Positions 1 through 8,402 of a DNA stretch of 12,500 nucleotides are shown in pieces. Positions within the stretch are counted from its first letter, which is position 1; each line of letters starts with the position of its first letter. The notes under the pieces are model-generated. The model worked only from the letters and a program-made list of their open reading frames with translations, was not told the DNA's origin and did not search any database. The stretch is from Actinidia chinensis (lineage: Eukaryota; Streptophyta; Magnoliopsida; Ericales; Actinidiaceae). The translations under genes and the position numbers were made by a program. The DNA is taken from positions 7,501 through 20,000 of the forward strand of contig VIGQ01002064.1 of assembly GCA_009663005.1 (NCBI GenBank). The letters run 5' to 3'.

Positions 1-510
1 CGCATAGAGCATAGCTACGCTCCTACACTCAACAACAAAAAAGGAGTTAGTGAGAGAAGAAAATGATATGTTCATGGAGATGTCAAGATGCATGCTGCAT
101 GAAAAAAATTGCAAAGAAATTCTGGGGCAGAGGCTGCAAATTAATGTTGGGGATATGTTGCATTTTTTAAAAAAGATTCAACAAAAGGCAGTGAGGAATC
201 AGACACCGTTGAGGCATGGTATGGTTACAACTCTCTGAAATCCTTCAATTATTTGGTTGTTTGTGTTTTCACTCATGTTCCACATAGCAAGCGTGACAAG
301 CTTGATAGAAGACGGCATCCACCAGGCATTTTTATAGGATATAGCAATGTTAGCAAAGCCTATAAATTCCCAACCACAAACCTGGAAGTATTGTTGTTAG
401 CAGGGATGTGCACTTTGTGGAAGATGAGGAAGTGGAACTGGGATGAGGAAAGAAGAAGGATCAAAACCGTGCAGACCGGCATCTTTCTTAAGTTTCATGC
501 TTCAAAGGAA
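1..510 (+). pseudogene. copia integrase, C-terminal part of core plus C-terminal domain, broken
   Basis: Bases 20-60 encode, across frames, the end of the integrase core, including the GVSER-type segment that carries the catalytic glutamate of the D,D-35-E triad. Downstream, 85-238 resembles the usual copia stretch after the core (MLHEKNC, then QTP). Bases 262-360 encode HVPHSKRDKLD and GIFIGYSNVSKAYK in one frame, the typical copia GKGY-like or 'GYS..SKAY' region. Around 400-460 a WNWDEE-type segment follows, as in related elements. At least two frame changes are needed to follow the protein from base 1 to base 500 (around 60 and 235-250). The integrase would insert the cDNA copy into chromosomal DNA, but this copy is dead. 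Confidence 0.85.
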
Positions 511-759
511 CTGAAGAAGTAAGAGGAGTGGCTGAAAGAAGTGGTAGATGATTGCTCCGATAAGAGGTAATAGACCACTCTCTGAAATTATGAGAGGTGC
601 AAACATTGCGTGTGAACTGCAGATTGGAGCAGCCAGAGAAAGACACAAAATTGGATGGCTGCATAGAAGGAGGAGGTTGTCTATGATTTTTGAGTATATA
701 ACAACAACATGGGAGTGGTGGAACGACCTCAAAACAAGGAGAGGCGGATTGGAGTAAAG

Positions 760-1640
760 GTGGGTGTACAGAACCAAGGCTAAATGATGATTGGCTCATA
801 TCAACAAACATAAAGCCCAGGCTCGTGGTCAAAAGGTTAGCCCTCAAGGTATTAGGGTGGCACTATTCGGATACCTTTGCACCATGACCTCCAGATCTAG
901 ACTCGACACCATTAGGCTCTTACTAGTTGTTGCCAGCACAAAAGAATTGGAAAGTGCATCAGTTAGACGTTAAAATCTTGCTTTCTGAATGGTTTTCTAC
1001 AGGGGAGATTGATGTGAAACAAACCAGAAGGTTTGTGAAAAAGGGAGAAGAGGACAAAGTTTATCTTTAAAGAAGGAACTCTCGGATTGAAGCAAGCTCC
1101 AAGAGCTGGTACAGTAGAATTAATGATCACTTACTCAGTTTGGGACTTTAAAAGAGCTTATCCGAGTCCACTTTATATGTCAAATGTAGTGGAAATGATG
1201 TCTTGGCTATTCACGTTTATGTGATGATCTACTAGTTACAGGAGCCAATGCAGGCAAAACTGCATGACTTAAGCATTGAAATGAATAGGTATTTGAGATG
1301 ACAGATCTCGGACTTTATGTCTTTACTTCCTTGATGGAAATTAAGCAAACTAGCATGAAGTATTCATTCTGTTCGAAGGAAGTATGCCAAGGAGATTTTG
1401 AAAAAAAAAAGTTTAAGCTTGAAGCATGCAAGGAAGTGAGCACTCCTATGAATCCAACGGAGAAGTCATGAAGGAGATGGCACTGATAACGTTGATGAAG
1501 ATACTTAGAAGTTTGATTGGTTGCTTGATGTATCTCACAGCAAAAACAAGACCTGACATTTTAAAATTCGGTAAGTATTTTGTCTCGATTTATGAATTGT
1601 GCAACGTGAAGTGCATCTCAAGGCCTGCCAAAGGTGATCG
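760..1640 (+). pseudogene. copia reverse transcriptase, broken
   Basis: The start of the RT domain appears around 810-840 (HKARLVV-like, shifted). It is followed by RLDTIRLLLVVAST at 899-942 and NWKVHQLDVK at 945-974, where QLDV holds the first catalytic aspartate. KKGEEDKVYL at 1039-1068 and a KQAPRAW-like segment at about 1092-1112 follow. The catalytic YVDD region lies at about 1214-1230 and has lost one base, which turns the frame and removes the paired aspartates. A ..TRPDI segment at about 1540-1560 marks the end of the RT and connection region. Numerous stops and frameshifts are present throughout. The family function is copying retrotransposon RNA into cDNA. This copy cannot do so. 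Confidence 0.88.
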
Positions 1641-2117
1641 ATAGCAAAGGCACAGTGATTTTGTGTGGAGGTTACTAGAAGCAAAGAGTTCAGGATGGTT
1701 GGTTTCTCGATAGTGACTGGGGAGGGTTCCTTGATGATATGAGGAGTACTTCAGGCTACTGGTTTTATTCTGGATCCTGGTGGTTTTCTCATGAGCTCAA
1801 AGAAGCAAGAGATCGTGGAAAATCAACGGATGAAGAAGAATTTGTTGATGCAATAAACTGCTGGTAATCAAGCTTTGGGTAAGGATAATTTTAATGTATC
1901 TTTTCAATGGAGCAGAAAGAAAGACACTGAGATTTTGTTGACAATCAAGCTGACCATTGCTATTTCCGTAATCTTGTTTCATGGGAAAACCTAAGCATTT
2001 CAACATCAAGTTGTTTTTCTTAGAGAGTGCAGAAAGAAGAATTTGTGATTTACTGCAAGTCTGAAGATAAATGGCAGATTTGTTTACAAAGCCACTTCCA
2101 GTGGCAGGTTCGAGTTT
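1641..2117 (+). pseudogene. copia RNase H domain, broken
   Basis: Segments typical of copia RNase H follow in order. They are a VTRSKEF-like start near 1670; the SDWGG / DDMRSTSGY region at about 1711-1760; SSKKQEIV at about 1795-1818; an FVDNQA segment at about 1934-1952; an FFLREVQKEEFVIYCKSED-like stretch at 2011-2070 interrupted by a stop; and finally ADLFTKPLP at 2074-2100. The last motif is close to invariant at the C-terminus of plant copia polyproteins. The frame changes several times. RNase H would remove the RNA strand during reverse transcription and generate the polypurine primer that lies just downstream. Confidence 0.87.
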
Positions 2118-2147
2118 CTAAGCAGAAAGTTGGTGTTTCCAGTTCTT

Positions 2148-2161
2148 AAAGCAAGGAGGAG
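2148..2161 (+). other. polypurine tract of the copia element
   Basis: A purine run (aaagcaaggaggag) immediately precedes the TGTTAG start of the LTR. This is the position of the plus-strand primer in LTR retrotransposons, and it fixes the 5' edge of the 3' LTR. Confidence 0.75.
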
Positions 2162-2310
2162 TGTTAGAGAAAATGCTTCAGAACGAAACATGTCCACGTG
2201 CAGGTCATGTTTTATTTCAATGTTGTCCTAGTCTTTTAGAAGGTTAGATGTTCTTTTAATGTTGTTTGATAGTGGCTGTTTGTAGGACATGTTGTAGTGG
2301 TTATTATTTC

Positions 2311-2341
<31 letters not shown>

Positions 2342-2483
2342 CAAGTTTAAATTGTAATGTCATGAAGTAAACCTGAGAAAGAAGGAGTCTTGGTTTTTCC
2401 TTTCCTTTCATACGTTGCTGTCATTTACAGAACGGCAGTAAAATTCAAACCTGAATTCTTTCTTTTCCGTTAAATTACCAACA
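2162..2483 (+). repeat. 3' LTR of the copia element (322 bp)
   Basis: The LTR starts TGTTAGAG directly after the polypurine tract. The best 3' edge is CCAACA at 2478-2483, which gives a short terminal inversion (TGTT...AACA) and TG...CA ends. The size fits the small LTRs of many plant copia elements. Inside are a CACGTG G-box at 2195-2200 and a run of 28 T at 2311-2338. The G-box could be part of the old promoter, but this is only a motif match. The 5' edge is firm. The 3' edge is inferred without a second LTR for comparison. Confidence 0.7.
2311..2338. repeat. poly-T tract (28 nt)
   Basis: An uninterrupted run of 28 T within the copia LTR. It is probably a slippage-expanded homopolymer, and its true length may be uncertain in assembly. 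Confidence 0.9.
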
Positions 2484-2619
2484 GGTGAAACCATAACCAC
2501 TGGCCTAAAAAGGGCAAGCAGGATGATAGGTCTATGAGTGCTTGTAAAATAGGAGGAAGTTATGGACATACTAGTCAATTTCTATGTATCATACAAGTTA
2601 TACATCTTTTTATAGTAAA

Positions 2620-2915
2620 AGTTATAAATTATTGTGTCTAGTTATGAATTGTTATGGCTACTTACGGAAGTGTAGTGTTAGTTTCGAATTATTGTGGTTA
2701 GTTACAAAAGTGTGTGGTGTTAGTTACTTTGAATTATTGTGGCTAGTAAGACAGTCGGTGATGTTAGATACGCATTATTGTGGCTAGTACTTACAAAGAT
2801 GTGTTGTGTTAGTTTTGAATTATTGTAAATAGTTGCGAAAATAAGTGGTGTTAGGCTAATTATAAAAGTGTATGGTGTTTATTATGAATTTTTGTGACTA
2901 GCTACTATAAAAATG
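2620..2915. repeat. degenerate minisatellite, unit about 43 bp
   Basis: The core GAATTATTGTGGCTAGTTAC followed by AAAGTGTGTGGTGTTAG-like sequence recurs in head-to-tail order. ATTGTG-type anchors occur at 2631, 2691, 2735, 2777, 2822 (ATTGTA) and about 2891 (TTTGTG). The spacings of about 40-45 bp hold in the centre, and partial units sit at both edges. Copies differ by many substitutions and small indels, so the array is old. No coding potential is evident. The short open frame across it only reflects the repeat translated. Confidence 0.75.
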
Positions 2916-2934
2916 CAAAACTTATATATATGGT

Positions 2935-3640
2935 ACATACAAAATGATCAAGATGTACTAGCTTATCTAAAATTTCGAACTGTACATAAACAAACTCACG
3001 AATTGGATCAGTGACTTCAAGTCTAAGCGTTTTTCGGTTAGAATGTCTCTTTGGGATGGGCACCGGCCTAGTGGCCCTCCTACCAAATCCAGGCTATTTT
3101 TTAAGGGTTTGAAATTGCTATTGTGGGCACGCTGGGATGGGGCGAGTTCAGGTTTAAAGCCCATTTCTATAATAGGATGGACTTAAAATATAATTTCTAG
3201 CACGTTAGGCTGGCTGGTTTTGGCCCAAAATATAATATATATCTGTGAATTATTTAAAAATTAAAAAAAAGAGGTACATTTATTTATTCATGTTAATAGA
3301 CAATATCTATTCGATAGACGTTATAATCTATTTGTTGTATGAAATATATGACAAATATTGATTACTTATTTTGTAAATTATACAAAAAGTTTTTAAAGAC
3401 TAAAGAAAAATTTTTCTGTTTAGATTTTTTTTAGGATACTATATAAATCAGAATGGTGTACTCGATTTTAAAAGATTAGGAATTAATAAAATTTAAATAC
3501 TAAATATATGTACATTGTAGGTCCAAAAAAAGTGGAACTTGATGGGCAAGTTTGGGAATTTAAAAATTTAGGGTGGACTTTACAAATTTACTATTAGCCC
3601 TGTGTCGAGTTGGGTCAGATTTAAGTAGACAAACTCTCTT
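2935..3640. other. AT-rich intergenic sequence, no gene seen
   Basis: No open frame with family features is visible. Two short GC-richer islands with GGGC/GCCC words (about 3050-3230 and 3590-3625) are embedded in A/T-rich sequence. Similar GGGC-type word clusters are common in decayed plant transposons, but I see no terminal repeats or coding remnant, so I do not assign a class. Confidence 0.6.
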
Positions 3641-3641
3641 A

Positions 3642-3890
3642 CAGCCTGTTTGGCATCTGGAGATGGTCCCGAATTTGGGTGCTTCGATTTGTTCTCCCTC
3701 TGAGCCCACTTCTCCAGTGTTTGGCGAGACTCTCTCTCCCTAATTTCTTCTCCGATCACCTTCCAAATCCATCCACAGCTGGATTATGGGATGGACAGCG
3801 GTACCCCCGTCCGTGGTCACGTAGTCTTAGGCGTGGTGGTAAAATGACCGTTGTGCCCTCGTTTTTGGCTGGGTGATTACCGCTGTGGCC
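3642..3890. mobile_element. possible DNA-transposon terminal sequence
   Basis: The segment opens with CAGCCTGTTTGGCA, the C.G.CTGTTTGGC type of end seen in several plant cut-and-paste elements. A second TGTTTGGCGAGA copy follows at 3719-3730. Further in are a G/C-rich stretch with GGTACCCCCGTCCGTGG and AAAATGACCGTTGTGCCCTC, another pattern frequent in subterminal regions of plant TIR elements. I see no transposase and no unambiguous target-site duplication. The superfamily is left open. The segment could also be an insertion in the promoter of the gene remnant that follows. Confidence 0.35.
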
Positions 3891-3977
3891 CTCGTACTAG
3901 GGTTTTGATTTGTCCGTTTGCTCTTCGTTCGTTTAACGGAATTTTTGTGGAAATTTCAGTTTAATTTCTCTTAGCAT
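3891..3977 (+). promoter_or_regulatory. 5'-leader-like sequence with telo-box
   Basis: AGGGTTTT at 3899-3906 is the reverse complement of the plant telo-box (AAACCCT), which is common in promoters and 5' leaders of plant housekeeping genes. It lies about 75 bp before the ATG of the gene remnant at 3978 and is followed by pyrimidine-rich sequence, as expected for a leader. No clear TATA box is visible. This is a motif and position argument only. Confidence 0.35.
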
Positions 3978-5882
3978 ATGCGGATTATCCAACAACCTCC
4001 GAAGGAACGGCGAAGAAGACTTCCTCTGGATCGCGTGGCGAAGCAGGTCGCGAGGGCCACGAGTGGGGCCTCCAAGACGCAGAATCAGACTGATGATCGG
4101 TTGAAACACATCGGCGAAAGTCGAGGAGATCAAGGTTGCGGACGTCAAGATTGAGGAGGTTGGGTTTAAGATGGAAATACAGCCTGTGGGAGCCAGGGTG
4201 GTGAGCTCGATACTGAAAGGGAGCCCGAGGCGGAGCCGGAGACGAAATTGACGGCGAATGGCCTTGTTTCTTTGAAGGTAAGGTTTTTGTTGTGATTAGT
4301 GTTGACGCGGTTGATTGGTTTTAATTATGACCTGTGTGTTAGTTAATATTCAATTGGGGTTATTGCCAGTGTTTTGATTGTTTGATGATTTTTTGCAGTG
4401 GGTAAATTATGTCTTCTTTGTTACCAAAGGGAATTATGATTTTGGAACTTTTCTTCAAGATTAAGTTTTATATTTTGTTTAGTTTACCTTGTGTTTTGAT
4501 TTCTTTGATATGTTATGGTTGATATTCAAGATTATTGTTTGATTTAGGTTCCTACTTTTATTGTTTATTGCGATTGAAGAATGGACGAAACATGCCTCCT
4601 TTTGTGGTGGTGGATGAATGTTTGATACAATCTGGGTATCAGTGTTTGATAGTTGCGGATACGGGAGATTCGGGAGGTCACGTGATCAGTTTAGGGGTGG
4701 GTCAGTCATTTCTGCGGCACTAAAATAGCATGATTGCTCTTGTGGCATTAAGTACTTGTGTAATTGAGTCTGACATGATCAAACTATGGGTAGGCGTTTA
4801 ATTTAAAAGTTTTTTGTTTTTGTCTGATTGTGATTTGGTGGGAAGAGGTAAATTATGGTCTCCTTAGTGGGTAAATATTAACTGGGGGGTTTAGGTGGTT
4901 AAAATTCACGGATTTGGTTTGGCTTTTTAGAAGTTCTTTGGCTTTTATTTGACTTAATTTGGTTATTTTTGGACGAACTTGATGCGGGGACTGGCTTCAA
5001 AAGTTCGGTATACCGGAGATGTTCTGAATTGTTGGTGGTAATCTTTCCAAGTTAACTAAAAACAAGAAAAAACATTTGAACCCACAAGGTGATGAAACCA
5101 AAATATCAGTTTTGTAAACTTTCCCAGCGAAGGGTGTATACATGACCGGATAGATTCTGGTGCAGAGACCAGTGTAGTTCTGGTGGAAAAATATTCCTAG
5201 CGAACAAACATAATTGATGGGTACAAGGTAATCTTTTCTTGTTGGTAAATTTGGGCCTCCAACTAATGTAGCTTATTAATAAGTTGGTACTGGAAATGAC
5301 ACAGAGAGATGTTTGTTATTGGTTACTCAAACAGGGACGGGTGTGGTAATTAGAGGTTTGGCTATCTTGATTGGCTTGATTGTATCGTCCTTTATGCATG
5401 GCAGAAGAGGAAGATGACGTGAAAGAGTCAGTGATGAATATGAAAAGAGTGAACGGTTGGACCGGGGTAAGGAACCTGAATTTGAGACCTTGAGGAAATG
5501 GGGGTGGATTATGATGAGAAGAAAATTGAACAAGAGGTGTTCAGGGAAGAGGGAAATGAAGGGGAGGAGAAATTGAGGGAGGAGATGAGATGTAGGTATG
5601 AAGAAGAAAAGAGGGTGGTGAAAGGCAGAGGTGAGATGGAAGAGATGGAAGACGTCCGAGGAACTGGAGGGAGGATGAGGTTGGAGGCATGCTAGTGAGG
5701 ACCTGTTGATTGGTGATGTGAGGAAGAAGAGCACCATGCCGTTTTTTAAAGCAGAGGCGCTAAGCGGAAAGAGTTTGAAGTTTTTGTTGGGGGCTTGGAC
5801 AAAGGCTGCTACTGAGGTGATCTTAGAAAGTATTCAGAGTGAGTTGGTTGAGGTGACAGGAGGTCGATTGATGATAAATTAA
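3978..5882 (+). pseudogene. decayed two-exon gene, unknown membrane protein
   Basis: I do not recognise the family. Exon-like part 1 (3978-4277) is clearly GC-richer than its surroundings. Across two frame changes it encodes a charged, acidic stretch (VEEIKVADVKIEEV at 4107-4148, then TEREPEAEPETKLTANG ending at a donor, AAG|GTAAGG, at 4277/4278). Exon-like part 2 starts after a good acceptor (CTCAAACAG|GG, 5334/5335). It begins with a hydrophobic segment, VVIRGLAILIGLIVSSFM (about 5343-5396), likely one membrane span. A charged segment with DEYEKSERLDRGKEPEFE follows, then VDYDEKKIEQEV and a Glu/Arg/Lys-rich, probably helical tail, and the frame finally ends at TAA 5880-5882. Disruptions seen are an in-frame TGA at 5415-5417, a shift at the G run 5500-5504 and another near 5650. 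Codon structure is otherwise well kept, so decay is recent or the sequence holds errors. The start ATG is a guess. Confidence 0.45.
4278..5334 (+). other. intron-like sequence of the decayed gene
   Basis: The segment is bounded by GTAAGG at 4278 and CAAACAG at 5328-5334. It is T-rich, as plant introns are, and has no coding pattern. The 62-codon open frame at 4535-4723 lies inside it and has no recognisable features. The intron length of 1057 bp is ordinary for plants. Intervening exons cannot be excluded. Confidence 0.35.
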
Positions 5883-6900
5883 TCAGACTAAGAAAAACAA
5901 GGCTTTGCATTTTGCGTTTTGTAACAATTGAACAAGAAAACGTGCCTGTACTGAGTTGAAAAACCCAATGCGGCTGTGCTGAAGATGTTGTTGCTTGGTT
6001 TGTGGCCGTCTCTGTTTATCTTATGGTTTTTGATGATGATTCAGGACTTTTACCTCTGCTATGTTCTTGTTGTTGAGCCTGCCATGGCTTGGAAAACTGT
6101 CTGTGCTAGCTACCATTGTGTTTGTTGCGGCTGCTGCAGATGGAATGGACTCTGGAGTTGCTTCTTCTTCTTTGGTAAAGTGCAGTTGATGTTTGTTGCT
6201 CAATTGTTATAGTCTAGTGCTGGTTTTTTTGCAGGTTTCTAGGATTTGCATTGGGGCTAAGGTTCACAAGCAAGCAAGAAGCAGAAAACTTATGGTTTTT
6301 ATACCGATCCACACGAAATGTTGTGAAAATTTAGAGTTTTAAGATAGTTACGCATTTCCTTATATTTTTCTCATATATTCTTTATTACAGATCAAAAAAG
6401 AATAGTAGAACTTTTAGCAATAAGTTAAGTTTTGTGATTTGGAGTTATAATAACTATAATCAATTAGTAATATTTATGATAATTAATATTTGATATTTTC
6501 CAAGTAATATTTTAAAATTTCTGGAAGGAATTATTTTTACCCTAATAGATTACTACATAATTTTTTGGATAATTTAACCAAAATAAAATTGAATATATAT
6601 TTTTTTTTTGTTTTTTTTTAAACATTATAATTTACCAACATTTAAAAGCTGAAAAGTTTTATTTTAACTATCTAATATTAATTAATATTATTTTATCTAT
6701 TAACGAATTTAATTTTGATATTACAATTAATTAATGAAGTGATGGAATTTTGGTATTTTGACATCTTATCCTATCATGTGCGTAACTTTCACATCTCTTT
6801 TTTTCAAACCCATCTAAATCCAAACTACAAATCCATCGTTATAATAGTGTGGGTCTCACCTTATTATAAATCCTCCTTCTTTTTAAATCCATCCTCAAAT
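5883..6900. other. 3'-flank-like then AT-rich sequence, no gene seen
   Basis: Bases 5883-6300 are moderately T-rich and could be the 3' untranslated region of the decayed gene. An open frame at 5976-6212 is Trp/Cys/Phe-rich, without a domain pattern, and I do not accept it. From about 6340 the sequence is strongly A/T-rich with simple runs. From about 6715 it turns into the subterminal sequence of the possible transposon end described at 6715-7015. Confidence 0.5.
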
Positions 6901-7015
6901 TTTCACTCATTTCAATTCCACCAAATCAAAATCTTCCGTCAAACGGTCGGTTAATATTTTCACTCATTTCAATTTCACCCAAATCAAAACCTTTCGTCAA
7001 ACGGTCGGTTAATAT
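6715..7015. mobile_element. possible DNA-transposon right end
   Basis: Read on the minus strand from 7015, the sequence has ACCGTTTGACG-type ends, a repeated GATTTGG..GAAATTGAAATG motif, then GTGAGACCCACA and GTCAAAATACC. This order resembles ends of non-autonomous plant TIR elements. The outer bases (GACCGTTTGACG) share a weak inverted match with GCCTGTTTGGCA at 3644-3655. No transposase is visible. A separate miniature element, unrelated to the left candidate end, is equally possible. Confidence 0.3.
6901..7015. repeat. 57/58-bp direct tandem duplication
   Basis: Copy 1 is 6901-6957 and copy 2 is 6958-7015. Both start TTTCACTCATTTCAATT and end CGTCAAACGGTCGGTTAATAT, and they differ by only a few substitutions and small indels. 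The duplicated unit covers exactly the presumed transposon terminus. Confidence 0.9.
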
Positions 7016-8402
7016 GTAGTACAAGTCCGGTTCAAGCCCAACCAATCAATTCCAATGCCCACCCTACTTTCTCTTGTCACCCCTAAGAAAGAACACTTAA
7101 AAGAAGGATGAACAATTAGATAGAGCAACGGTGCTGAATGCATAAATGATGTTTACAGTACTTACAAAGATAGAACGAGACAGCGAGGAAATGGCAACGG
7201 AATGAAGGGACTGCTACCCATGTTGTGAGAGAATAGAATGAGTCCCGCTTATTTAAAAAAAGACAGTGGTTGGTAGCCAACACATGCATTGCAGTTGTTC
7301 CCATTTCATCATGTTGCTAGGGTCCAGATTTGGAAATTTTCCATTATAATCCAAACCAAACTGCCAATATTTTACAACAAAAAAAGATCTAATTTTAAGA
7401 TGCATGATAGTACCCAAAGATAAAAATACAGAAACAAAGTTTGTTTAGTACTACTCATGCCATTTTTTTTATTGATTTTAGTTTTGAAACTTGGTATCTG
7501 ACCGGTAATCTAGGAGACCAATTCTACCATTCACTGCAGAGTGTCAATTCAATCGAACAAACCTCTATATAGCTAGATGTTCAACTTTAAAAAATTGATA
7601 ACACCAAAGATGTTTCAAATCTAAAACTTATATGCGAGCGAAATACATTTCCACAATATACACCATTGCAATTAACTCAGCATTCAATGTCCATCTACAA
7701 AAGTGGATGGAAAGTACACGTCAAACGTGTTAACCCAACCTAGATTAACGGGTAAATCCTCGTTAAAATCATAGAAAATATTCAAATTTAATGTTTTTTT
7801 ATCTTATAGTAACAAAGAGAGAGAGAGGGGTGGAGAGAGAGAGAGGGGATATTTAGAGATCGAATAAGGTAGAAAATAGTTTATTTTGTAGACGGACATT
7901 CAGGTTGATTGCAAAGGTTATATAGTTGAAGGTGCAAAGTGGAGAAATTACTAGTTAGGTGAGCAAAGTAAAAATCAATCCATACTTTGAGGAGATAAAC
8001 CCGTATCTTTTAGATGCTTGGTTATCGGTTTATTCGTTTTTAGTAAACACTTTTAATTCGTTTTTAGTTAATATTTTTCAACGTTTGATAAATATATTAT
8101 ATTTTTTCGGGTCCTCTTGATGACAAAAGTCTGAAAATGTAAAAAAAAAAAAAAATTGATATGGACAAAATTCTCTATAAAAAGAAATAACTCAATCGGC
8201 CAATTAGATATATTGTCTTAATTAGTGATTTATTTTAAATTTGAACAAAAAAAAATTGGTATTTTAAAACTTTCTCTCGAGGAATATAAAATGTTATCCA
8301 ATAATAAAAAAAAACTCATAAAAATAAAAAACTCCAAAAAACCAAATAAGCTAAAAATCACACACATCAAAAACTAGGCTAAACTGGCCATAAAGGACTC
8401 AC
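7016..8402. other. AT-rich sequence, no gene seen; would be intron or 3' flank of the ankyrin gene
   Basis: I searched the minus strand here for the next exons of the ankyrin gene and for the hydrophobic PGG-domain exon typical of its family, and saw neither. The sequence just left of 8402 is T-rich on the minus strand, as in an intron. Homopolymers occur at 8141-8155 (A15) and elsewhere. The 62-codon minus-strand frame at 7116-7304 has no supporting feature. Confidence 0.55.
7816..7848. repeat. GA microsatellite, interrupted
   Basis: Two (GA)n blocks are separated by GGGGTG and end in GGGG. It is a simple imperfect dinucleotide repeat with no further feature. Confidence 0.9.

Larger units (their letters stand above)
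1..2483 (+). mobile_element. Ty1/copia LTR retrotransposon, 3' part, decayed
   Basis: The order integrase, reverse transcriptase, RNase H, polypurine tract, LTR is the diagnostic order of Ty1/copia (Pseudoviridae-type) elements. In Ty3/gypsy elements integrase comes last. The 5' LTR, gag, protease and the start of integrase lie left of the window. All coding parts are broken by many stops and frameshifts, so this copy cannot be autonomous. The element ends at a TG...CA-bounded LTR at 2162-2483. A target-site duplication cannot be checked because the 5' end is missing. Confidence in the copia assignment is high. The family or lineage within copia is not determined. Confidence 0.9.

Noticed and set aside
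488..847. 119- and 91-codon minus-strand frames
   Set aside because: They lie antisense to the copia linker between integrase and reverse transcriptase and have no domain pattern.
2967..3164. 65-codon minus-strand frame
   Set aside because: It has no recognisable domain and lies in a GGGC-word island of likely decayed repeat origin.
3933..4148. 71-codon minus-strand frame
   Set aside because: It is antisense to exon-like part 1 of the decayed gene, whose + strand has the donor site and acidic protein pattern.
5327..5737. 136-codon open frame on the minus strand, the longest in the window
   Set aside because: It is Ser/Leu/Pro/His-rich low-complexity sequence antisense to the Glu/Lys/Arg-rich exon of the decayed + strand gene. 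GA-rich coding DNA yields such open CT-rich antisense frames.
5976..6212. 78-codon + strand frame, hydrophobic
   Set aside because: Its composition is driven by T-rich sequence (Phe, Leu, Trp, Cys). It has no splice context or homology cue and probably lies in the 3' flank of the decayed gene.
7029..7039. GGTTCAAGCCC, matching a tRNA B-box, as a hint of a tRNA gene or SINE
   Set aside because: The flanking bases do not form a T-arm stem, there is no matching A-box at the right distance, and no tRNA fold or SINE tail is seen.
7116..7304. 62-codon minus-strand frame, considered as a later exon of the ankyrin gene
   Set aside because: It shows no ankyrin or PGG pattern and no convincing acceptor upstream.
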